DNA of 6,291 nucleotides, from NCBI GenBank assembly GCA_964653555.1, contig CAZZFT010000224.1, forward strand, positions 1 through 6,291, in the 5' to 3' direction. Position numbers and translations under genes: made by a program. Positions 1 through 5,611 of this stretch are shown in pieces. Origin of the DNA: JAHEJV01 sp964653555 (GTDB lineage: Bacteria; Myxococcota_A; UBA9160; SMWR01). Each line of letters opens with the position of its first letter. Position 1 is the first letter of the stretch. Below the pieces are notes generated by a model, which worked only from the letters and a program-made list of their open reading frames with translations, ran no database searches and was not told where the DNA came from.

Positions 1-1305
1 CTCCTGCCAGCCGGGACCGGAGCCCAGGTCGTAGGCGTGCATGCCGTGCTCGCCGTAGTCGAGACCCTCGATCTCCTCCTCTTCGCTCACGCGCAGACCC
101 ATCAGGACCTTCACCACGGCGAAGATCGCGGTGGCGGAGACCACCGTGGCGATGCCGTAGCAGACCACGCCGTAGAGCTGGGTGAGGAAGGTGTAGTCGG
201 GGTTGGTGGTGAAGATGCCGACGGCCAGGGTTCCCCAGATGCCGCAGCTCAGGTGCACGGACACCGCCCCCACCGGATCGTCGATCTTGATCCGGTCGAA
301 GAAGAGCACCGAGCCCACCACCAGGGCACCGGCGACCAGGCCGATGATCACGGCGCCGTGGATCGACACCGTGTCGGCGCCGGCGGTGATGCCGACCAGC
401 CCGGCCAGGATGCCGTTCAGCGCCATCGAGAGGTCGGGCTTGCCGGCCACCATCCAGGAAGCCGCGATTGCCGCCACCGCGCCGGCGGACGCCGCCAGGC
501 AGGTGGTGACCAGCACGAACGACGTGGCCCCGGGATCGGCCGAGAGCACCGAGCCGCCGTTGAATCCGAACCAGCCCAGCCAGAGCAGGAATACGCCGAC
601 GGTGGCCATCGGCATGTTGCTGCCCGGAATCGGGTTGAGCCGACCGTTCACGTACTTGCCGATGCGCGGGCCGAGCATCCAGGCGCCGACCAGCGCGCCC
701 CAGCCGCCCACCGAGTGCACGAGCGTGGAGCCGGCGAAATCGTGGAAGCCCGCCTCGCCGAGGAAGCCGCTACCCCAGGTCCAGGAGCCGACGATCGGGT
801 AGACCAGACCGACGAACAAGGTCGAGAAGACCATGAACGACGGGAGCTTGACCCGCTCCGCCACGGCACCCGAGACGATCGTCGCGGCGGTCGCGGCGAA
901 CATCGCCTGGAACAGGAAGTCGGTCCAGTAGGTGTAGCCGCCGCTGGCGTACTCCGGTGTCAGTCCCGCCGCGTCGGTGCCGATACCCAGGCCGCTGAAC
1001 CCGAGGAAGCCGCCGATGATGTTGAAATCGCCGGGGTACATCAGGTTGAAGCCGCACAGGGCGTAGGTGAGGATGCCGATGCACGGGATGAACGTGTTCT
1101 TGAACAGGATGTTCGTCGTGTTCTTGGCCCTGGTGAGGCCCGACTCCACCGTCGCGAAGCCCAGGTGCATGATGAACACCAGGGCTGCGGACAGCATCAT
1201 CCAGGAGTTGTTGGCGGCGAACTGACCCGGTGTCACTTCGTCGGCAAGGGCGGCGCAGGGCAGGAGTACGCCTGCCAGCAGCACCATCGAAATCCATCGG
1301 CTCAT
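1..1305 (-). CDS. amt: Ammonium transporter, Amt/MEP/Rh family (3' end outside window)
   Basis: This encodes an inner-membrane ammonium channel/transporter, and 435 residues are visible. A short hydrophobic signal-like N-terminus ends in ALA-DE near residue 21, as in Amt proteins with cleaved signal peptides. The Amt signature begins at D189 (DFAGSTLVH) and ends with the GPR at 212-214. The two pore histidines are H197 (LVHSVGG) and H351 (VHLSCGIWG). The pore region GWFGFN (244-249) and the segment FQAMFAA (132-138) before GAVAER are also present. The cytosolic tail (GLRVSEEEE, then GLDYGEHGMHAY) is the region that contacts PII/GlnK proteins in characterised Amt proteins. The tail is still open at base 1, so only a few residues are probably missing. 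ATG at 1305 is preferred because AAGGAGGA lies 7 nt upstream; an in-frame ATG at 1323 would sit upstream of that ribosome site. A sigma-54 promoter lies upstream, so nitrogen-limitation control is inferred. Any glnK/glnB partner would be outside the window. Confidence 0.96.
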   Translation of the reverse strand, partial: MSRWISMVLLAGVLLPCAALADEVTPGQFAANNSWMMLSAALVFIMHLGFATVESGLTRAKNTTNILFKNTFIPCIGILTYALCGFNLMYPGDFNIIGGFLGFSGLGIGTDAAGLTPEYASGGYTYWTDFLFQAMFAATAATIVSGAVAERVKLPSFMVFSTLFVGLVYPIVGSWTWGSGFLGEAGFHDFAGSTLVHSVGGWGALVGAWMLGPRIGKYVNGRLNPIPGSNMPMATVGVFLLWLGWFGFNGGSVLSADPGATSFVLVTTCLAASAGAVAAIAASWMVAGKPDLSMALNGILAGLVGITAGADTVSIHGAVIIGLVAGALVVGSVLFFDRIKIDDPVGAVSVHLSCGIWGTLAVGIFTTNPDYTFLTQLYGVVCYGIATVVSATAIFAVVKVLMGLRVSEEEEIEGLDYGEHGMHAYDLGSGPGWQE

Positions 1306-1312
1306 TCTCGTT

Positions 1313-1320
1313 TCCTCCTT
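1313..1320 (-). promoter_or_regulatory. Ribosome binding site of amt
   Basis: On the minus strand this reads AAGGAGGA, a near-perfect anti-16S match 7 nt before the ATG at 1305. It settles the start choice, because the competing in-frame ATG at 1321-1323 lies just upstream of the site and has no comparable site of its own. Confidence 0.85.
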
Positions 1321-1451
1321 CATGGGGTGTCCGCCACCCATCCATCCGGCGGGGGCGAGAGGGCTTCACCGGAGGCCGCTTGCTGCCGAGCGCGCGGTGT
1401 CCCCCCGCGTTTCCGCAGCACGCTCGGAAGCGCGCGGTCTCTGGTGTTCCG
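1321..1451 (-). other. GC-rich untranslated leader of amt with potential stem structure
   Basis: If transcription starts about 12 nt after the sigma-54 -12 element (near 1451), amt has a 5' leader of about 145 nt. Within it, CCGAGCG (1386-1392) can pair with CGCTCGG (1421-1427), and CGCGG (1393-1397) with CCGCG (1405-1409). This gives a nested stem with an 11-nt one-sided bulge. No known riboswitch consensus was recognised and no convincing short ORF is seen. In DNA this rich in GC such pairing can occur by chance, so a regulatory role is unproven. Confidence 0.3.
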
Positions 1452-1462
1452 CCGCCCCTAGC

Positions 1463-1478
1463 GCAACGTCCGTGCCAA
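1463..1478 (-). promoter_or_regulatory. Sigma-54 (RpoN) -24/-12 promoter of amt
   Basis: The minus strand reads TTGGCACGGACGTTGC. This contains TGGCAC (1472-1477), a 5-nt spacer and TTGC (1463-1466), matching the established consensus YTGGCACGRNNNTTGCW at every specified position except the last, where G (1462) replaces W. It faces amt, and the -12 element lies about 157 nt upstream of the ATG. Sigma-54 control of amt through an NtrC-type activator is well known in proteobacteria. The expected start of transcription is near 1451. No plus-strand equivalent was found for the divergent porin. Confidence 0.85.
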
Positions 1479-1788
1479 CACGCGCACAGCTCATGAGATT
1501 CCATAACACTCGTTAGGGGTCCGCTCGGAGGTACCGGGTGCCCCTGTGCCGGGTGCAGCCCACCGCCTCCGCACGCGGGATGCCCAGCCGCCGGGCAGCA
1601 CGCCTAGAGAGCGGGCAACGCTCGGAGCGCGCCCGTGTGCGCTTCCGCACGACACCGAAATGAGTCAACGGTGAAGAATCACATGTGTCGTAAAGGACCC
1701 ACAAAAGACGCCCGCGTGCCCGTTGCCAGTCCGCGAAGACGATGCTTACATCCGCCGCGTCCCCCCGACAGACCGGCTCCATCTGATG
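1479..1788. other. Non-coding divergent regulatory region with GC-rich repeats
   Basis: This stretch lies between the amt promoter and the palindrome preceding the porin. Short ORFs here lack ribosome sites, recognisable domains and convincing composition, so I call no gene. Visible elements are: an AT-richer partial palindrome TAACACTCGTTA (1504-1515); CCGGGTGC twice (1534-1541 and 1549-1556, 15 bp apart start to start); TGCCC/GGGCA arms (1581-1585, 1593-1597); and GTGCG-CTTC-CGCAC (1637-1650). The sequence ACGCTCGGAGCGCGC (1618-1632) nearly repeats ACGCTCGGAAGCGCGC (1420-1435) in the amt leader. Activator sites for the sigma-54 promoter would be expected here, but no textbook NtrC dyad is seen. 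Confidence 0.5.
1723..1751 (+). promoter_or_regulatory. Weak candidate sigma-70-type promoter for the porin gene
   Basis: TTGCCA (1723-1728) differs from TTGACA at one position and is separated by 17 nt from TTACAT (1746-1751), a poor -10 matching TATAAT at three of six positions. It points toward the porin at 1871 and would place the palindrome at 1789-1823 in the leader. The weak -10 and GC-rich context make this tentative. Confidence 0.22.
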
Positions 1789-1823
1789 CGAATCCAGGCT
1801 TTACCCGGGTTTTCCAGGATTCG
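1789..1823. repeat. 35-bp imperfect inverted repeat upstream of the porin
   Basis: Arms CGAATCCAGG (1789-1798) and CCAGGATTCG (1814-1823) are reverse complements except for one A-A mismatch, giving nine pairs. The 15-nt centre contains the perfect 8-bp palindrome ACCCGGGT (1803-1810), almost on the same axis. The element ends 37 nt before the porin ribosome site. It could be an operator for a dimeric or tetrameric regulator, or a stem-loop in the mRNA leader. It is followed by no T-run, so an ordinary terminator is unlikely. Confidence 0.6.
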
Positions 1824-1870
1824 TCTGGCTTCGCGGCGGGGGGCCAAGAAATGGTCTCACGGAGGACAAG

Positions 1871-3310
1871 ATGACGATGGTGGGAAAGACGCTGGTCGGC
1901 CTGACGGTGACGGGCTTGCTCGTTGCCGGGCCGGCGTTCGCGAGCCCCGATGTCGACAAGGAACTCGCCGAGATGCGCGAGATGGTCGAGGGGCTCAAGC
2001 AGAAGGTCGAGGCTCAGGAGGAGCAGCTCCAGCACCAGGGCGGACTCCTCGAGGATGCTCAGAAGGTGGTTCGGGAACAGCAGAAGGATGACTCGGCGAA
2101 GTCGGCCCTCAGCGAGTACTGGGAGGCGGTCGACGTCAGTATGAGCATGGCCGCGAGCTACGCCTGGAACTTCCGCCAGCCCGACCTGAACACGGGTGGC
2201 GGCTTCCCCGGCGTTGGCGCGAACCAGGGCACGAGCGGCCTCTTCTATCCGTTCCACGGCGACCACAACAGCTTCCAGGTCGACCAAGTGATGCTCGACA
2301 TCAGCAAGGAGGCCACGGACGAGAGCCGCTCCGGCTTCGGCTTCACGATCCTCTACGGCAACACCGCGGCCTTCCTGGGCCAGGGCGGGAACCTGGGTGC
2401 GGCGACGGTGACGATTCCGTCCGGCACCACTATCCCGGGCGTCGGTACAACCACCGGGGACGTCGTACTTGCAGCGCCCCAGAGCCGCCGCTCGTTCGGT
2501 GACTCGACCAGCGACTACTACATCCACCAGGCCTACATCAGCTACCTGGCTCCGCTGGGTATCGACGTGGAGTTCACCGCGGGCAAGTTCGCGACGCTGA
2601 TCGGCGCCGAAGTGGCCGACACGTCGCAGAACTTCAACATCACGATGGGGAACATCTACAACCTGTTCCAGCCGATCGACCACGTGGGCATCCTGGCGTC
2701 CACCGAGGTCGGCCCGATCTCCCTCACCGGCGGTGTGGTGAACGAGGGCACCCTCTCGATCAGCTCGCCCGACATCAACAAGGAGAAGGGCTACATCGGT
2801 CAGGTCGGCTTCAACCAGGGCGACTTCGGCAGCGCCGTCACGGTCCTCTACACCGCGGACGGCCTTCCCATTGGGAACACGGCGTTGGGCAACAACTCGA
2901 AGAAGTCCGGGATCGTCGACGGCGTGCTGACCTACTCGGGCGACGGCTTCGAGGCCTGGCTGAACGGCGACTACACCTGGATCGAGGGCTCCCGCCCGAG
3001 CGCCTGGGGCATCGCCGTGGCGGGCCGCGTGCCGCTGACCGAGGTGTTCTCGGCCGCCCTGCGGCTCGAGTACGCCCGCGACAAGGGCGACTTCTTCGGC
3101 CTGGTCGGCCCGAGGAGCAGCTCGATCTACGGCGCGACGGGCACACTGGCCTACGAGCTGGCGGAGAACCTCACGCTGCGCACCGAGGTGCGTTACGACC
3201 GCGTGGTGGAGAGCGCTCCCCCCGGCACCAGCAACGAGTTCTTCACGAACACGTCTGCTGGCGATCAGGACCAGGTCGTGGGCCTGGCTCAGGTCGTCTA
3301 CGCCTTCTAG
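1871..3310 (+). CDS. Outer-membrane beta-barrel porin, OmpL-like (BBP2-type) with N-terminal coiled coil
   Basis: The predicted product is a 479-residue outer-membrane barrel. Residues 1-24 form a signal peptide (K6, hydrophobic 8-20, ending AFA before SP). Residues 28-73 are Glu/Lys/Gln-rich with heptad-like spacing, suggesting a periplasmic coiled coil. From about residue 84 the protein alternates hydrophobic and polar residues with many aromatic and glycine residues, as in beta strands. NSFQVDQVMLDI (133-144) and QAYISYLAPLG...GKFATLIGAE (220-247) resemble the putative beta-barrel porin-2 (OmpL-like) family. The C-terminus QVVYAF ends in phenylalanine, the usual barrel-insertion signal. 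A Gly/Thr/Pro-rich stretch (168-200) is probably a surface loop. The start follows GGAGGA at 1861-1866; ATG at 1877 is a possible alternative. The gene is divergent from amt, so a role in nitrogen-compound uptake is conceivable, but substrate is not readable from the sequence. The family call rests on remembered motifs. Confidence 0.85.
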   Translation: MTMVGKTLVGLTVTGLLVAGPAFASPDVDKELAEMREMVEGLKQKVEAQEEQLQHQGGLLEDAQKVVREQQKDDSAKSALSEYWEAVDVSMSMAASYAWNFRQPDLNTGGGFPGVGANQGTSGLFYPFHGDHNSFQVDQVMLDISKEATDESRSGFGFTILYGNTAAFLGQGGNLGAATVTIPSGTTIPGVGTTTGDVVLAAPQSRRSFGDSTSDYYIHQAYISYLAPLGIDVEFTAGKFATLIGAEVADTSQNFNITMGNIYNLFQPIDHVGILASTEVGPISLTGGVVNEGTLSISSPDINKEKGYIGQVGFNQGDFGSAVTVLYTADGLPIGNTALGNNSKKSGIVDGVLTYSGDGFEAWLNGDYTWIEGSRPSAWGIAVAGRVPLTEVFSAALRLEYARDKGDFFGLVGPRSSSIYGATGTLAYELAENLTLRTEVRYDRVVESAPPGTSNEFFTNTSAGDQDQVVGLAQVVYAF

Positions 3311-3329
3311 CTGGTTCTGCTGAACGATC

Positions 3330-3366
3330 GAAGGGCGCGGCGCCGGGCTCCGGCGTCGCGCCCTTC
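3330..3366. terminator. Strong hairpin downstream of the porin, probable terminator
   Basis: Two 17-nt arms (GAAGGGCGCGGCGCCGG at 3330-3346 and its complement at 3350-3366) pair with only one G-T wobble around a 3-nt GCT loop. It starts 19 nt after the porin stop. The plus-strand sequence after it (TCCGTTC) lacks a real T-run, so it is not a classical intrinsic terminator, though GC-rich genomes often use such hairpins. It lies between convergent genes and could act in both directions. Confidence 0.65.
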
Positions 3367-3413
3367 TCCGTTCGGGGAGCGACTGCGCAGGGGCTGACGG
3401 CTCGCTGCGCGTC

Positions 3414-3434
3414 GGCCGACTCGGAGAGTCGGCC
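3414..3434 (-). terminator. Hairpin immediately after the HTH gene, possible terminator
   Basis: GGCCGACTC (3414-3422) and GAGTCGGCC (3426-3434) are perfect 9-bp arms around a 3-nt loop. Read on the minus strand, the hairpin begins 2 nt after the stop codon of the HTH gene (3437-3439). No T-run follows. Its position suggests transcript end formation or 3'-end protection. Confidence 0.5.
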
Positions 3435-3436
3435 TC

Positions 3437-3736
3437 CTAGCGGCCGTTGCCGTCCGTTGCGCGCGCGGGAAGGCCGTCGAGGGTCCAGATGGGCGCGAGG
3501 CCGAGCTTCCCCATCTTCGTGTAGAGGGTGCGGCGGCCGATGCCCAGGGCGCGCGCGGCTGCCGAGCGGTTGCCGCGGTGGTCGCGCAGGGCGCGGGCAA
3601 TCCGCCAGGCTTCGGCGATCGCCAGGAAGTCGCGGAGCGGTAGCGTCTCCGCCGTCCGGGCGAGCTCGTCGAGGCCGAGCTCGGCCACGGGGGAGGGGTG
3701 TCGGGGGATTCGATCGGAGCGCAGTTCGGCGGCCAT
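3437..3736 (-). CDS. Small Fis/NtrC-type helix-turn-helix DNA-binding protein
   Basis: A 99-residue product is predicted from ATG 3736. Residues 41-80 match the Fis-type HTH (HTH_8) found at the C-terminus of NtrC-like activators: an amphipathic helix (AEAWRIARALRDHRG), then NRSAAARALGIGRRTLYTKMGKLGL with the characteristic G-N-R-S-x-A-A-R-x-L-G-I-x-R-R-T-L-Y pattern. There is no receiver or AAA+ domain in front, so it cannot itself activate sigma-54 polymerase. E. coli Fis is 98 residues, a similar size, but this HTH looks more like the NtrC type. The start is uncertain: GGAAG lies 4 nt before 3736; in-frame ATG 3766 and GTG 3904 would lengthen it with Arg/Pro-rich sequence that does not look coding. 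It lies downstream of dapB on the same strand, separated by 193 nt, and converges on the porin. A role in DNA binding is well supported; its targets are unknown. Confidence 0.75.
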   Translation of the reverse strand: MAAELRSDRIPRHPSPVAELGLDELARTAETLPLRDFLAIAEAWRIARALRDHRGNRSAAARALGIGRRTLYTKMGKLGLAPIWTLDGLPARATDGNGR

Positions 3737-3844
3737 TGGTCTTCCACAAAGCAACCCACGTACCATCGCGTCGCGACCGCGCGCTCGCACGAGAGCTCGT
3801 CTCTTCCCATTTTCGGGCGCTCGCCGTGGCCTGCGCTGCCGAAG

Positions 3845-3867
3845 CGTTGGGCATGGGCTGCCCAGCG
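3845..3867 (-). terminator. Hairpin between dapB and the HTH gene, possible terminator or attenuator
   Basis: CGTTGGGCA (3845-3853) pairs with TGCCCAGCG (3859-3867) through nine positions, one of them a wobble, around a 5-nt loop. On the minus strand it starts about 62 nt after the dapB stop. No T-run follows. It may separate the dap operon from the HTH gene. Confidence 0.3.
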
Positions 3868-3929
3868 GCTGCGCACGAGGAGGCGGAAACGGGCGCGTTC
3901 CCACTCGACTCCGCGACCCGCCGCGCGCG

Positions 3930-4718
3930 CTATTCGAGCTCGAAGATCTGCTCGACGCGGTAGAGACCGGGCTCTCTTCCCACCAGCCAGGCCGCGGCCC
4001 GAACGGCTCCCGTCGCGAAGTGGTCGCGCGTGTGCGATCGGTGCACGAGCTCCAAGCGCTCGCCGCGGCCGATGAACATCACCGTGTGCTCGCCGGCGTT
4101 GTCGCCTCCGCGCAGCGTCTGGATCCCGATCGCCCGGGCGGGGCGGGCGCCGATCTCTCCCGATCGCTCGAGCACGAGGCGCTCCTCGAGACCGCCGCCT
4201 TCGGCGATCGCCTCGGCGAGACGCAAGGCGGTGCCGCTCGGCGCGTCGCGCTTCGACCCGTGGTGCAGTTCGACGATCTCGGCGTCGAAGTCCGGGCCCA
4301 GTCTCCGCGCGGCCTCGCGCACCAGCCACGCCAGCACGTTCACGGCCAGCGAGAAGTTGGCGGCGCGCACCAGGGGGATCCGCGCCCCGAGCGCGTCCAG
4401 GGCGTCGCCCTGCGCCGGGGAGAGTCCCGTGGTCCCGGTGACATAGGCCGTTCCCGCGTCGGCCGCGGCCCGGGCAATCGCGAGGGTCGCTTCGGGAACG
4501 CTGAAGTCGATCGCGACGTCGCAGGCCTTCACCGCCGCCGTGACGTCGGAGGTGACGCGCACCCCGTCCTCCAGCTCCGACCCCAGGCGCGGATGCGAGT
4601 CGCTCTCCAGGCCGGCTCCCAGCACCAGCGAGGGCTCACGCCCGATCGCTTCGCGGACGCACGCACCCATCCGCCCGAGGGCGCCCACCACGAGCACGCG
4701 ATGTTTCGGATCTGCCAT
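3930..4718 (-). CDS. dapB: 4-hydroxy-tetrahydrodipicolinate reductase
   Basis: DapB uses NAD(P)H to reduce the DapA product to tetrahydrodipicolinate, the second step of diaminopimelate/lysine synthesis in the cytosol. The 262-residue length fits the family (E. coli 273). The N-terminal Rossmann motif is VVGALGRMG (10-18). GTTG (95-98) and AANFSLAVNVL (119-129) are conserved cofactor and hinge segments. The active-site signature is ELHHGSKRDAPSGTA (150-164), with H152/H153 and K156 matching the catalytic His-His and Lys positions. RGGDNAGEHTVMF (203-215) and the C-terminal FATGAVRAA (234-242) are also typical. The start ATG overlaps the dapA stop by one base (TGATG). The nearest purine-rich site, AAGGAG (4736-4741), is 17 nt away, too far for an ideal ribosome site, so translational coupling to dapA is likely. 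The frame remains open far upstream, but only this start gives DapB sequence. Confidence 0.97.
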   Translation of the reverse strand: MADPKHRVLVVGALGRMGACVREAIGREPSLVLGAGLESDSHPRLGSELEDGVRVTSDVTAAVKACDVAIDFSVPEATLAIARAAADAGTAYVTGTTGLSPAQGDALDALGARIPLVRAANFSLAVNVLAWLVREAARRLGPDFDAEIVELHHGSKRDAPSGTALRLAEAIAEGGGLEERLVLERSGEIGARPARAIGIQTLRGGDNAGEHTVMFIGRGERLELVHRSHTRDHFATGAVRAAAWLVGREPGLYRVEQIFELE

Positions 4719-5593
4719 CAGCGGGTGAAACCGAGCTCCTTCAACACCACCTGCAGCCGCTCGCGATGGACCTCGGAGAGAGGCGTGAGGGGCAGGCGGA
4801 TCTCGGGGCCGATCAGGCCCATGAAGTGGAGCGCCGCCTTCAGCGGAATCGGGTTCGTCTCGACGAAGAGCGCGTCGAACAGCGCCAGCAGACGCCGGTG
4901 CTGGCGACGGGCGGCCTCGATGTCGCCGGCTCGGAAGGTGCGCACTAGCGCGATCATCTCGGAGGGCGCCACGTTCGACGAGGTCGCGATGACGCCGTGG
5001 CCGCCGACCGCCAGCACCGGGAGCGTCATCACGTCGTCGCCCGAGAGTACGCGGAAGCCCTCGGGGCAGCGGTCGATCACCTCGGAGATCTGCCCCAGGT
5101 CGCCGCACGCCTCCTTGATCGCCACGATCTGCTCGAGGTCGGCGAGGCGCGCGACCGTCGCCGGCGAAACGTTCGACGCGGTGCGCCCCGGGATGTTGTA
5201 CAGCACCAGCGGGAACGCGGTGCGGCGGGCGATCTCGGCGTAGTGGAGGTAGATCCCCTCCTGGGTCGGCTTGTTGTAGTAGGGCGAGATCAGGAGCGCC
5301 CCGTCTGCCCCGGCGGCCTTGGCATGGAGGGTGAGCTCGATCGCCTCGAGCGTGTTGTTCGATCCGGTGCCGGCCACCACCGGAACCCGGCCGCGGGCCG
5401 CGTGCACCACGATCTCCACGACCCGGCGGTGCTCGCCGTGGGAGAGCGTCGCCGACTCGCCGGTGGAGCCGCACGGGACGAGTCCATCGATCCCCGCCTC
5501 GATCTGCATCTCGACGAGAGCGCGCAGCGCGGACTCGTCGATCTCGCCGTCGCGGAACGGGGTCACCAGCGCCGTCAGCACTCCTTCGAACAT
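4718..5593 (-). CDS. dapA: 4-hydroxy-tetrahydrodipicolinate synthase
   Basis: DapA condenses pyruvate with aspartate semialdehyde, the first committed step toward diaminopimelate and lysine. It is a 291-residue TIM-barrel aldolase of usual length (E. coli 292). The Schiff-base lysine is K160 (VAIKEACGD), the catalytic tyrosine Y132 (VLYNIPGRT), the interface tyrosine is in YYNKP (Y106), and R137 matches the conserved substrate-binding arginine. The hydroxyl motif reads GSTGES (42-47) rather than the common GTTGES, a Thr-to-Ser change that keeps the hydroxyl. The HxGVI(A/S) segment is GGHGVIATSSN. GGAGGGG at 5598-5604 lies 4 nt before the ATG. The gene follows dapF by 18 nt and overlaps dapB by 1 nt, so the three are co-transcribed. 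The paralogous aldolases NanA and KDG aldolase are less likely, given the dap neighbours. Confidence 0.97.
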   Translation of the reverse strand: MFEGVLTALVTPFRDGEIDESALRALVEMQIEAGIDGLVPCGSTGESATLSHGEHRRVVEIVVHAARGRVPVVAGTGSNNTLEAIELTLHAKAAGADGALLISPYYNKPTQEGIYLHYAEIARRTAFPLVLYNIPGRTASNVSPATVARLADLEQIVAIKEACGDLGQISEVIDRCPEGFRVLSGDDVMTLPVLAVGGHGVIATSSNVAPSEMIALVRTFRAGDIEAARRQHRRLLALFDALFVETNPIPLKAALHFMGLIGPEIRLPLTPLSEVHRERLQVVLKELGFTR

Positions 5594-5611
5594 CGCGCCC
5601 CTCCGGATCGT

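Noticed and set aside
37..1461. Long plus-strand open frame (474 codons) antisense to amt
   Set aside because: Its product is His/Asp/Gly/Arg-rich low-complexity sequence with no domain. It arises from GC-rich codon bias of the real transporter on the opposite strand.
1700..1860. Plus-strand sigma-54 promoter for the porin
   Set aside because: No GG-N10-GC pair with the surrounding TGGCAC/TTGC context was found on the plus strand in this interval.
1479..1870. Classical NtrC dyad (GCAC with GTGC at standard spacing) upstream of amt
   Set aside because: Only direct GGGTGC repeats and an opposite-orientation GTGCG/CGCAC dyad are visible; none matches the standard NtrC site.
1513..1874. Short open frames in the divergent intergenic region (minus 1513-1782, plus 1635-1874)
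   Set aside because: No convincing ribosome sites, no recognisable domains, and basic or proline-rich composition typical of shadow frames.
3737..3904. N-terminal extension of the HTH protein to GTG 3904, or remnants of an AAA+ domain there
   Set aside because: The extension is Arg/Pro-rich with no Walker A, GAFTGA or other activator motif in any minus frame. The start at 3736 gives a compact protein.
3528..5243. Long plus-strand open frame (571 codons) opposite dapB and dapA
   Set aside because: Arg/Ala/Ser-rich sequence without domains, antisense to two clearly recognised enzymes.
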